From Dryas octopetala (lineage: Eukaryota; Streptophyta; Magnoliopsida; Rosales; Rosaceae): a DNA stretch of 64,000 bases. The position numbers and the translations under genes were made by a program. How positions within the stretch are numbered: position 1 is the stretch's first letter; every line of letters begins with the position of its first letter. Positions 47,671 through 64,000 of the stretch are shown piece by piece. The stretch spans positions 15,562,001 to 15,626,000 of the forward strand of contig OY992835.1 of NCBI GenBank assembly GCA_963921425.1, written 5' to 3'. The notes under the pieces are model-generated. The model saw nothing but the letters and a program-made list of their open reading frames with translations. It was not told the origin of the DNA and searched no databases.

Positions 47671-48215
47671 AACCAAAGAGGCCAAAAAGATATCAGTGCA
47701 AAAAGGCAGTATGAGATACACAGAGAGGCACTACAAAATACTAGGAACACAATCACACTAGTTGCAATTTTAATTGCCTCAGTTACTTTTAGTGCTGGAA
47801 TAAACCCTCCTGGCGGCGTCTACCAGGATGGGCCACTAAAAGGACAGTCCACAATTGGCAGAACAACAGCTTTCAAGGTCTTTACAATAAGCAACACAGC
47901 CGCATTGTTCATATCTATGTGCATTGTCATTGTCTTGGTCAGCATCATTCCCTTCTGACGAAAATCATTGATGAAGCTACTAAAGGTTGCTCACAAAGTC
48001 ATGTGGGTGGCGGTGTCACTCATGGCCACAGCTTACATTGCAGCCACATGGGTGGTCATGCCACATACTGAAGGAACATATTGGACCCTTGAGGCTCTGA
48101 TAGCTGTCTGTGCAGGGAGTATGGGATCTGTTTTCTTATTTCTTGGTGTCACATTGACTAGACATTGGTTGATGAAATTAAAGTGGAGGAAAGAAAGAGG
48201 CAAAAGTTCAGAGGA

Positions 48216-48370
48216 ACAAGAAAAGGAAAGAGCAGAGGAAATAGCTGAGGAAAGAGCAGATGAAAGAGCAGAGGAAATAGCTGAGGAAAGAGCGGAGAAA
48301 AGAGCGGAGAAAAGAGCAAAGAAAAGAGCAGAGAAAAGAGCAAAGAAAAGAGCAAACGAAACAGCAGACG
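48216..48370 (+). repeat. Purine-rich coding microsatellite (Arg/Glu/Lys/Ala repeats) in ANK-H
   Basis: Degenerate 12-18-bp units such as GAGGAAAGAGCAGAGGAAAT encode (K/E)RAE(E/K)-type repeats of about 50 residues, predicted to form a single charged alpha helix. Almost pure A/G on the plus strand. It lies downstream of the premature stop. Confidence 0.85.
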
Positions 48371-48438
48371 AAAACTTGTCACTATCCACGAACTCAGACA
48401 CTTGCAGTGTTCAAGAATTAGGATATCATATGTACTGA

Positions 48439-48989
48439 ACGTACAGTTTCTTTAAGGAGTGGGGCAATTGTGTTTACTCAAGAGAGGGTGATGAAGAGGA
48501 AATCACTGAGAAGTTCAGTGCCTAATGTATAGTCCCTTTTAGCATATGTTTTTGCCATACTTCATTTCTGTAGGATTTTATCATTTGTGACCCAATAATA
48601 TTTTTATTTGAAATATAATGCCTCAAGTATATAAGTATATAACAAATAGAAGGTGAAGAACATAGTTGGCCTCCTATGAGAACACAACAAAAATTTCCTC
48701 CACCAAACTGGGATTTACTTTTCAGTGCTAAATGTTCACCAGAAGGCAAAATCTTTATGAAATTAAACCCCTCCTTCCTTTTGTACAAAAAGAAAAATCA
48801 ATGTCATAAGATAAAAACAGATCTCTAAAGGAATGAAAAATAAGCATCAAGCATAAACAGCGTAAGACCAAAAACATAATCATCAAACATAGAACCCAAC
48901 ATTATACATGTAACTAACTAACAAGAATGAAAATCCAAAGGCAATGTGCATTCACAATAGATTCTAGCAGCCAGAATCAAAAAAGAAGA
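48439..48989. other. Intergenic: 3' flanks of ANK-H and ENODL
   Basis: The first ~350 bp are a diverged copy of the ANK-E 3' flank (AACACAACAAAARTTTCYTCC, CCAGAAGGCAAAATCTT). No gene is supported. The convergent ENODL 3' UTR probably occupies the right end. Confidence 0.5.
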
Positions 48990-50201
48990 TTATGGTGCGG
49001 AGCATACTAAAGCTAAAAAAGCGCCACTGAGAGCGATTACAAGGGAACAAGGTGCTACTGAAATGCCAACTCCCAAGCTTGGTGAGGGTGCAGGAGAGTC
49101 AGCCAAATACGGTTCAGGTGGGGCAGCAATGAATGGAGGAGATTGTGAGACTGGGCGTGGACCCATCACTTCGACAAAAACTCGCTGGCCATTCTTGCAA
49201 TGATCAGGGACTCCACTGATGAAATAGAAGGGACCAGGCCTATCAAGCTTGAAGATGCTCTTCCCATTATCAAATTCTGTGAAGGGATTGCTGGTGTTGC
49301 AGTGGTAATAGTCCCATTTGTCCACCTCAAGAACTGAATCATTCTTGTACTTGAAAGCTGTAAAACAAGTCAAGAAAAATGAAAACAAAACAACACTAAA
49401 TACAGAAAATGTGTGAAGATACTAAACACCATCACCACTTTAGACTCCCTGTCAAAATATGCACTTGACCAATTGATTGTTTGTGAAGATACAGCTTTTT
49501 GTACAACAACTCATTTTTGGTTGTGTAGATCCATTCTGGTTCACAAAACTAAATGTATTCAGTAAAGGAGGCAAATTTTCCAAATTAGAGACCAATTGTT
49601 GCAAAAGGTAAACAGCTTCAAATAAATGAAACGTTAAGAAGTCACCTACTCCCACCATAGTACTTACTAGTAACTCTGCTTTACTCAACTTATACAACAC
49701 AATGTGTGCAAAGCATGGAAGAAATTAGTAAAAGTTTCAGTTTGAAAATTTTGAGGGGTTTTCTTGCAGAACTAGTCTCTTTCTCTCTTTATTTCTTCAT
49801 ATACTTCTTCTTCTTCTTGGTAACATTTGATCCAAAAACAAACACATTGTTTTTTATACCTGGCAAATACTGCATATGTTTTCCATACTTGACACAATTT
49901 CTCAATCAAAGATCATATCTAATCAAATTTCTTCAAGTTACACTAAGAAAAGATAAGTACAAGAGCAAGAAACAGAATGATTGTAGAACTCACAGAGAGA
50001 ATCTCCAACATGAAATCTTTTGTTGGCAGCCCACTGAGCATACATTGCCGTGTTGTTCAAGCCAGGTTCCTGCCACCCCAAATCATCACCCACTTGGAAT
50101 TCAAAAGCAGCTTCAACTTCAACCGGACAATTTGTGACAACAACCAACAAAAAAGTCAAGAAAAAGTGGAAAAGACCCAAGAAAGCCATGTTCTGATTCA
50201 T
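48990..50201 (-). CDS. Early nodulin-like protein (phytocyanin-domain, GPI-anchored)
   Basis: Exons 50201-49994 and 49357-48990 (minus) give 191 residues. The N-terminal signal peptide (MAFLGLFHFFLTFLLVVV...) is followed by the phytocyanin domain (FQVGDDLGWQEP, WAANKRFHVGDSL spliced to SFKYKNDSVLEVDKW). The paired cysteines are in YYHCNTSNP and PDHCKNGQ. A Pro/Ser/Ala-rich stretch (YLADSPAPSPSLG) precedes a hydrophobic C-terminus consistent with a GPI signal. The His of copper-binding members is replaced (KND) and the terminal ligand is absent, as in most ENODLs, so it likely does not bind copper. Such proteins act at the cell surface, for example in transport, reproduction or cell-wall functions. 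Two possible start Met codons lie four residues apart. TATATA at ~50259 is ~57 bp upstream. Confidence 0.9.
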
Positions 50202-50950
50202 AGTTCTTGCAGAAGGTTTAGAGACGATGGAACTGAAACTGACCTCGAGAAAGAAGAGTATATATGGTATTGGTTGGCAGGCGGGAAAGTGGTGAGAGAA
50301 AGGTTTGGAAATCGTGGGGTGGGTTTATGGGACACGTGGCGGCCATTGGGTAATTATTTGAATGTGTAGATGTGGTGACAGTTAAAATTCAGTTTAATAG
50401 AACTGGGCTGGGCTTCAATTTCCTTGTTGTGGACCCTGAGCTGGGTTTGCACAGAAAACTGGGCTGGACTTCGGAACTTCCATGCTACACACCGACCCTT
50501 GTGTGTTTCTCATCTCTCTCTCACACAGTCACACTCACATAAGAAGAAAACTCTTGCCCCGGCTTTGGAGAATATTCTTCCATACTACTGTTGTATACTC
50601 CCTCTCACGAAGTCAGGATTCAAATAAACTCATAAGTAAAAAAGAAAAAGGCAATATTAATCAATTAAATACATAAGCAATAAACTCATATTATTCATAA
50701 CCATAAAAATCAAGTATCCAAATAATGTTGTGAGATTTGAGTTAGATGGGATTTGATTTAAATGTAATGTTTTTCGACAAGAATAGAATAGAAAAGAAGA
50801 AAAAATTGTATTTACAAGTGATACACATGCTCAAACACATAGGTATTCTACAACTTATATTGAAATTTATTCTTTTCAAAAATTTGCAGGGGCCATGGCC
50901 CTCCCTCTTAGTCCCTTCTATGTTCTGCCCTGATTCTCTCCACATCCTGC
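50202..50950. promoter_or_regulatory. ENODL promoter and FTSHI4 3' flank
   Basis: The TATATATGG near 50259 on the reverse strand fits the ENODL promoter. The rest is AT-rich with no supported gene. FTSHI4 is transcribed towards ENODL and ends at 50951. Confidence 0.5.
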
Positions 50951-56913
<5,963 letters not shown>

Positions 56914-59199
56914 CGATTTTTGCTAGTGAGAGTTTACCCGCTCCTGCTACATTTCATGAACGAAGCTGTTGATGTTCTTGATGAAATGTGAAGCTGAGGG
57001 AGTGTGAGTTTTGAGCTTGAGCTTCCATGTTTTAGCTTCTTTTATGAGCTCCGCTCTGTGAAATAGACCGAAAGAAGTTGTAATCTACGAGATAGACTGA
57101 TAGAGACGACGGAGAGGCTTCTAATGTTTTAACGTGTTGTAAGTTGTAACGACGACGTATTAAGGAACTTTCTTTTTCTTTAGTAACTAATTCTCTCTTA
57201 CTTGCCAATAGTGGTGGCCTACTGGCCTGTAGTTTGTATGGGCATTAGAGTCTTGGTCGAATCAAAATCAATGAATTTCGTAAAGAAATAAAAAACTTCA
57301 ATTGAATGATTGATTTACTATGATGTAGTAGTGGGTCTTAGAGTTAGCTTAGGGATGACAATTTTTTTATAGGGCTCGGTCGGAATATCACTATAACCGA
57401 ACTGCAATCAAAAATCGACGCGACAGATTTGCTCAGCAATTGCTTCGACGAGAGCCCACGTGTCAGTTGCAATTTGCCAGCCAATTCGACCGAGGACAGA
57501 GACAGCTTCTAAACCCCCATACTATCGGTTAACCGCACCGACCAACATATTCTTCTTATCTCCTTGTTTCTTGCAACAAGTAGCTTATTCTTCTTCTTCA
57601 ACCTACAATGCAACCTCGCTACCGCAATGGACGACATTTCTTCTTCGACTACTGCAACTTGCAACCTCGCCGCCGCGATAGACAACTTCAGATGCCGCCG
57701 TAGCTTCTTCTTCTTCTTTTTCAACCTGAAAGTCCTACAACCATCGCACAGCCACAACCAACAGATTCCCTAAGATGGTCGGTTTGAATCCATTTCGAAC
57801 CGATCTAACCGTTACTTGCGGTTCCACCGACAGAGTCTGTGGTGGCGGCGATTGGCATTTTGCCCATTTCGACCCTAGTCGATCGGTCGATCGGCGGTAT
57901 GTGGCTGGCGGATCGGTTACCAACATCGACCCACCCTTAATTTTTTATAGGACATCCATAACACCGATTCAAACCATACACAAAATTACACAAAGTTAAT
58001 TAGGTTAGGTTTATTATAAGTTTATTATTTATTGACACGAATAAGAATATAACACGACCCACTAAACATGAATATAGAATACAATTATGTACATAGTATT
58101 TTATGAAGAAAAATAGTTATTTTTCTCATTTTTTAACATGTATTAATTATACGAGTCATCACATGCATAATTATAGAGTTATTTTTTTGTGATTTTATTA
58201 GTCTTGAGATGAAATAGATTTGTGGTTTTATAAAGGAAATGTGATTAAGTTTTTAATTCACAAGATTTATAGGTCAACCTAAGCATAGTGGATTAGGGTG
58301 AATGTTGCCTCAGAAATTAAAATCCAATACTTTTTTGGAATTGGTACTGGTTGTAACAATAACGGTTCCAAATAACCTAGTGTATTATAGTTACTAGTGT
58401 TTTTCTTAGAACATTTATTATCCTAGTGTATTTTCAGAATAGATTGGCTTTGACTTGCATCATTTTAGAGCGTGTCTTATCCTAGTGTATTCTTAGTTGC
58501 TTATACACTTATTTCTCTTCTCTTTTCAATCACGTACAAAGTTATATATGCATTATTATTGTCTGTTTATTTACTTATAATTAGCGAACCATCTCACAAA
58601 ATTAGTTATTCATGTTTTGGCTAGAGGTGTAAAGGCTGCTAATTATTATAAGTTGGTTTTTTTTTTTGTTTTTGTGAAAGGAGTCTATATATATAAGTCT
58701 AGTTTAATTAGTACAGGAAATAGGTATTTTGTTATAGGAGCAGCCATAATTTTGGTTTTGTGAAACATATGGTTGTCATTTTGGTATAGTATTGACATTG
58801 GAGATTTAGATATTGACATTAATTGTAATGACAGATTGCACATTCTTGTATGGATTTCATATTATAAAGTCAGATGAGTATAAATTTGCCAAATTGCAGA
58901 CTTTGTATGAATTTCACAATTTTAGAGATTGGGTCATGTTCAATTCACTACAATTCAAATCGTTTGAGCAAAATGCCAACATCTCATTCATTTCAATTAA
59001 AATACCATTACATCATTCAATTCATAACTTGCAGCATCTCATTCATGCCAATTAGAAATAATTACATCCCATATATAATTTGAGTTCTTTCACACAAGTC
59101 TACAGTAAAGTAAATATAAGGAGCTCAAAGCATATATATCACTGCTTGTATCTCTTTCATTGCATTCAAAATGAACACAATGCATTGGGTTCCCAGTAA
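56914..59199. other. Intergenic region upstream of FTSHI4, no recognised gene
   Basis: The first ~250 bp should include the FTSHI4 5' UTR and promoter. 57360-57960 is GC-richer with GGTCGG/CCGACC and ACCGATC-like motifs; short ORFs occur on both strands but none has a recognisable domain, and it looks like old repeat sequence. 58000-59190 is AT-rich and shows nothing further. Confidence 0.45.
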
Positions 59200-59665
59200 C
59201 TGGAGTCCTCATCCCCAACCAACTCACGCCAACCAAGCCTTCCAGCAAAAGGCATAGCAAAGATCATAAGCAGCATAAGATATTCATGGCAACAGGTTAT
59301 GTTGCTGCCACATGGATGGTCATGCCACACAATGCTGGGACATCATTTGTCTTAATTTGTGGCTCTACTTGTAGTAAGTGGTGGCACTCTGGGAACAATA
59401 TTCATTGGTCTCGGAGTGATGCTGGTTGATCATTGGCTGCGAAAGTTAAATTGGCATTTCAAAGTCATTCTAGGAATAGCTTTGCAAAATACAAAGTGAT
59501 TTATGTTTTATGTTTTATTGTAGCATAATTTGGTACTGGAATGCAAGCAAAATGATATTGACTTGTTATGCAAGCAAAATGAGATTAAACTCAAGAGTTT
59601 ATCAGGATAGTTTCAAGATGGATGGACTTTCTTTGTTCTTAAAATTCATCTTTGCCCATGAGATT
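59200..59665 (+). pseudogene. ANK-I: rearranged fossil copy of ANK-D exon 3 and 3' flank
   Basis: Three ANK-D blocks joined by deletions: 59200-59287 (linker, matching 31337-31423), 59285-59454 (third TM segment to RKLNW, matching ~31718-31882) and 59455-59665 (3' UTR and flank, matching ~32095-32176 then 35251-35340). Sequence such as GTTGCTGCCACATGGRTGGT and GAGTGATGCTGGTTGATCAT is almost identical to ANK-D. The third block crosses the site where ANK-D has the 3.07-kb TIR element without any insertion. Frameshifts are present; there is no start and no ankyrin region. Confidence 0.88.
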
Positions 59666-60764
59666 AAAGGTGTAATTTTAGAACAAAGGCAAATATTTTT
59701 GAGATTTTTATATCATTAGGATATTTTACTAATTTACTCATATATATCATCTCTTAAGCACAGCAAGATATCAATCAAAGATAAATTGCAACGTATATAG
59801 ACCATATTTAATTTATTGGGTGATTAACAAAATAGGATTGTGATTATCGAATCCACACATAAACATACACAACTGCAAACCCCAGAACTACTACATTAAT
59901 TCTCTTCTCTAGCATTTACACTATAAAGGAGGAGGCAAAGAATTAAACTCAAACCCGATAAAAGAGAAACCCAACATCTGAATTCCTTCTGTGAGGCACT
60001 TTGGTAAAATTTCTGGTCCCTCAATATATTTGAGTGTTTGTATTGATCTGGATTTTCACCATTCCAACATTGATGGTTTGATAAAGGTGCTGCCTTTGGG
60101 TTGTTTTGTCACTGGGTTATAGTGTGTGTTGGTTTATAAGGATTAAGGAACTACATTTTAGTGTTAATGGAGCATTTTAGTGTCACTAGATTAAGGAAGT
60201 GCATTTTAGGTATACTTTTAATAGAGAAAAGTTAGGAAGGGGAACGACATTGAAGAAAAGCTAAAAAAATAGAAAATTAACTAAATATTCATTCATGGTT
60301 CATAATCCTTACAATGGATAGAGAATATATGTTTCTAGAGCTAAGCATCAACTAATAATTTAATTCCTGACTTAGGTTCCATCCTCAGTTTCATTCTATT
60401 CCATGCCATTCTCGCAACCAAACACCACCATAGTCTTTGATACCTAGGCAGGGAGGGTTAGCTAAAACTTAGGTAACTATAGCTTCCACAAGCATTGCTC
60501 AATTGCCTCAATTCTTGCCATACCAAATTACCAATCACACTAGCAGAAACTTCCAGACAATTCTGGTCATCAAACACCATGCATTCAGCATTCTCATCAC
60601 CAAAAGGAAGAGGTATTTCGAACTTTACAGTGGAAAACAATAATGCCATTTGCACATGAAGCCTTAAAAACATATTTTACTTATGTTATGTAGTAATGTA
60701 TATTATGATCTAGAGTGCAAGTACATGCAACATCATCAAGTACGTGGGAAAACATTGTAACTGA
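59666..60764. other. Intergenic, 3' of CASPL; nothing recognised
   Basis: AT-rich. A 71-codon minus-strand frame at 60458-60673 (MFLRLHVQMALLFSTVKFEI...) has no recognised domain and no conserved partner here, so I do not call it. Confidence 0.45.
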
Positions 60765-63427
60765 TCAGTTCTTGGACAGCCAAATTACATTCTGGACAGC
60801 AGATGTGGCCAGCAAGAGGCAACTGAAGAAAGTGCAGGCTATTGAGATTGCAACATGGTCACAAAAGATATGTAAGGGTTTACAAAAGTTAGGAAGAGCT
60901 GTGAGCCGGATTCCTGCGCGATTCAGGTTGCTTACTCCGGATGCAGCTGACCCTGCACTCATCAATGCATATGCAAATGCCTGCAAGTTGGAAACAATAA
61001 GATCAGATCAGAGCAGTTCAGTAAAATGTTGACAGGTGGATGCCAAATTTTGAAAGGCAAATATATGATCATTTGTATCACAAAGCTTTTGATCGAGCGA
61101 AGAGCCAGATAGCTGCAAGCCAAGTTTTAATGTAATGCAGCAAAGGAATTACAGAACTGCGACATAAATTGTGACAGTTTCAAATTTCACTAGGTAAACA
61201 AACTCATTGAGCCAATTCTATAGAAGCTAGGGAGAATTACAAAGGTATATTTGATAACTCCATGTTCAAATTTGTCTATCTTGTGGGGATAAGACAGTCA
61301 AACTCAAAGTAGTTAGGAAGCCTCTCATAGTATGCAAGTTAATTATACTGCCAGGAAGAAAAGAATGTTATTTTCTAATTATAACACCATTTGATCCATT
61401 ATGCTCCTCTTGACTCCACATGGCCTTTTTCTGTCGTTTTCTTGCTAGAACTAAAGTAAGAATCTTTCAAAACATGAATTGCAAATTGAAATTTATTGAA
61501 AAAATCTTGTTTTAAATTTTACTGCTAGAGGATGCTGCCTTCAAAAGCCTGCCAACATAAGGATCATTAATTATATCCTGCTGTCCAACACAAGAATGTG
61601 GATCAATTGAAGAAATGATTGTCAAAATTAAAAGCAAAATATATTAGTATTTTCGCAATGAATAATGGAGCTGTCAATCCTAGTTGCAAAACAACATCTA
61701 TCTGGAACACAAACAAGCTACAAGCTACTACAAGCTCTCATAATCATTAGACCTTGAATAACCTTAGCAAAATGATATATATGCCGGTTAATAAGATACA
61801 ACTAGCAAAGTCATAAAGATTGATGAGTCACCTGATCCCCAGCAAAACAAAGCCATGCATGATTCCTTGAAGGAATCACTGGCGACTTTCTCAGCAGCCT
61901 TGACACGCTTATCAGTAGTTGCAGCAACGAGTGAGCTGCACCAGCTGCCGAAACTCCAACCAGATACCTGCTCACCACAAAAACAGAACATTTAGTAACT
62001 TTATATCATCCAAATCACACCTGTAAACCATAGTCATATTTTGTTATATGCCCTCAAAGACTCAAACCATGTCAAATGTAAACTATACTATTTTGAAAAG
62101 TGAAAACTTCCCACTTGAAAGCTCACTCATATTAAATGATTAGGACTGAAACAGCACAAAACACACCCATGTTTAGCTCCCCCACAACCTCTGTTGATTA
62201 TAGAATTTTTGATTGATTATTGCTCAATGAAGTTGGTTCATCCACAAAACTAAAGTGGTGTACAACCCTTCATTACATTAAGCAAATAAATGGTCTAAAA
62301 TGAGCAGAAAAATTTTGTCCAACTCGTTTTGTCGATTAGTTATGGACATACAGTGTGACATATTATGTTTTTAGACTCTCTATACTCACAAATACTTTAA
62401 ACATTTATTTCATTAATGATCTGATTAATAATCCTGAATTTTCCTATTTACATCGTCAAACAAGAAGACAAAATGTTCAAAGGAGAGAGTAAAGAGTGAA
62501 AAACTTTTAAAAAGACAAATCAAAAAAGAAGAATCAATCACGGGTGTGATTCTGTTCATTCATGTGGCATGGAGCTGGAAAAGGGGGAGTTTAAAATATG
62601 TTTTGTCACTTGAAAGCGCCAAACAGAAGAGCAATTTCGTCAACATGAAACTTTAACTGAATCAAGGGAACCACCATCCATAACACGACAAACAAAAGGC
62701 CCGCTTTTTCCGGCCTAATTTGGAGAAAAGATAGCCCAGTAGAAGTAAATAAAACAAAAGTACAAGGACAATTTAGTAAAATTGGAAAAATACTAAATGC
62801 TAAAGATACGAAACCATCCTCGCGCTCCGGTTGGCTGCTAAAATAGAAAATATTTGGAAAACAAAATTATAACCCACAAAATAATAACAATAACCATTGT
62901 TTTCTGATAATCCAACACTGGTTTCATGGTGGTGGGCTGGTCCCATTTTGGCATTTTCTCTCATTTTGTTTCCTTTTCTTGGAACCCAAACAAACAAATA
63001 TTAATTAAGCATTAACAAGAACCGCCGGAACTTATTCCCGGTAGCATACTTCATTTTGCAAGGCAACCCCAGAAGGGTATTTTAGTAATTTCACAAGGGA
63101 GACTAAGTGGGCTTACTCGAATGAGTCAGAGAAAGACCACTTGGAGTTAATGGGGAGAGAGAATCCGTAGATGGAGACGGTGCCGGCCTGCTTGGCCGTG
63201 ACCATGAACGACACCGCCGTCACCGAAGCCACCATACACAGCAGCCTCAGCAGCACCTGCGCCACGTCAGCTTTCCGGAGCAAGACGCTGAGTTGATGAT
63301 GATCAGCTGACCTCTTCGCCGCCGCCGTCGCCGGTGACCCAGTACTCACCGTTCCATTCTCCACCACCTTTACCACCTCCGCCGCCTCTACGTCGTCGCA
63401 CGACGTCGTTTTCCGGCCACTCACCAT
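60765..63427 (-). CDS. CASP-like protein, probably CASPL3A type
   Basis: Exons 63427-63117, 61967-61832 and 60980-60765 (minus) join in frame to 220 residues, the usual CASPL size. After a variable hydrophilic N-terminus (~65 residues) come four TM segments: TM1 in [22 protein letters not shown]2 in [21 protein letters not shown]3 in [20 protein letters not shown] and TM4 in [19 protein letters not shown]. The MARVEL-related motifs with a conserved Arg in TM1 and Asp in TM3 (AGDQ) are present. CASPs form scaffolds at the Casparian strip plasma membrane; CASPLs are membrane proteins of broader, mostly unknown roles. Extracellular loop 1 has [15 protein letters not shown], shared by the CASPL3 group as I recall it. 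Introns are 1,149 and 851 bp. It appears intact. Confidence 0.88.
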
Positions 63428-64000
63428 TGTCTCTAGCTCTAGCTCTCTCTAGGTTTGGATGTAAATTGTAATGTAATGTGCAACAACAAGCTAGTAGGCG
63501 TGCGAACTGCGAAGTAGTGCACTAGTGGCAAGTGGCTTTTATACAAACTGGGCTTCTGTTCCATCCGGTTACTTGTCCTACGGTTCTCTACATTTGGAAT
63601 TTTTGGACATAACTATAACTAATCAATATTTATTTATTAGGTTGTTTTTGTGATGAGGCATAAATACATAAATGCTATGATGTTTTTAGATGGAGATATT
63701 AACTCACACTTATTCGGTTATTCCTGAAAAAAATTTCTCTTGCATGCCCAAAAGTTCAAACAAACAAAAAACAAAATCATAAACTTGGAAATAATTGTAA
63801 TAAAATGTAAATTATGATGATTTGAATGAAAAATATAAAACTACAAAGACCCAAATAAAGGAGTGATCAAATTACGGAACCCAAATTGATTATTTGCATG
63901 TCCATTGAACATTATCCTATTATTTAATGAACAAAATTTAACAAACAAATTTGGTAAGCATATTTGTATTTTTACAATGTTCTATTCATGTGGTCATTTG
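63428..64000. other. CASPL upstream region; no other feature recognised
   Basis: Includes the presumed promoter and 5' UTR (CT-rich AGCTCTAGCTCTCTCTAGG just upstream of the ATG on the plus-strand view). The rest is AT-rich. Confidence 0.45.

Larger units (their letters stand above)
45941..48438 (+). pseudogene. ANK-H: ankyrin-repeat/PGG gene with a premature stop inside the PGG domain
   Basis: Exons 45941-46391, 46475-46890 and 47092-48438 keep canonical splice sites and phases. An in-frame TGA at 47956-47958 interrupts SIIPF|RKSLMKLL where ANK-E has CAG and ANK-F has CGG. Translation would end at residue 577 after TM2, losing TM3, TM4 and the tail, yet the frame beyond stays open for 159 more codons to LGYHMY, so the nonsense change may be recent. 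The linker holds 2.5 copies of a ~47-residue repeat ([15 protein letters not shown]...IDNTFVPP). The C-terminal extension is an expanded Arg/Glu/Lys/Ala repeat absent from ANK-E. It could make a two-TM product or be a young pseudogene. Confidence 0.85.

Noticed and set aside
57460-57999. Overlapping ORFs upstream of FTSHI4
   Set aside because: Low-complexity CTTCTT runs and repeat-like GGTCGG motifs; no homology recognised and no splice structure.
60458-60673. 71-codon minus-strand ORF
   Set aside because: No domain, no partner and no splicing context; the length is expected by chance.

Overview
Eukaryotic nuclear DNA from a flowering plant, most likely a woody eudicot (Rosaceae-like, not proven). 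Genes have GT-AG introns, the background is AT-rich, and several plant transposon superfamilies are present. The centre is an expanded family of ankyrin-repeat/PGG-domain membrane proteins of the ACD6/ITN1/BDA1 type, which in characterised relatives act in plant immunity and stress signalling. I name the copies ANK-A to ANK-I within this window.

Layout. 1-4.4 kb: an organellar aspartyl-tRNA synthetase on the minus strand, truncated by the window edge, with two apparent 1-nt frameshifts. 5.9-8.2 kb: ANK-A. 8.4-15 kb: a ~5.2-kb Helitron followed by a 1.2-kb hAT deletion derivative with an exact 8-bp target duplication. 16.9-23.3 kb: ANK-B and ANK-C, a recent ~3.8-kb tandem duplication that includes the upstream flanks. 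23.7-27.3 kb: a four-exon FAR1-RELATED SEQUENCE gene (a domesticated Mutator transposase) on the minus strand, with a Mutator-type foldback MITE 0.3 kb upstream of its ATG. 29.4-32 kb: ANK-D. 32.2-35.2 kb: a 3.07-kb TIR element with TAA target duplication that carries a LINE tail and a piece of another gene. 35.8-37.4 kb: a decayed coiled-coil gene. 37.5-39.2 kb: a GC-richer, organelle-like insert arranged as 1.5 copies of a ~1,148-bp unit. 39.6-48.4 kb: the second ANK subclade (ANK-E intact, ANK-F and ANK-G fragments, ANK-H with a premature stop), with a solo LTR beside ANK-F. 49-50.2 kb: an early nodulin-like phytocyanin. 51-56.9 kb: the protease-dead chloroplast FtsH homologue FTSHI4. 59.2-59.7 kb: ANK-I, a fossil copy of ANK-D. 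60.8-63.4 kb: a CASP-like four-TM protein.

The single-copy genes (AspRS, FRS, FTSHI4, ENODL, CASPL) are conserved housekeeping or regulatory genes and all lie on the minus strand. The ANK genes all lie on the plus strand, share a three-exon structure with identical intron phases, and differ mostly in the linker between ankyrin repeats and PGG domain. The locus is therefore a birth-and-death tandem array growing inside otherwise conserved sequence, with many transposon insertions between its members. Exon boundaries were read by eye from splice sites, reading frame and family alignment; none were computed.
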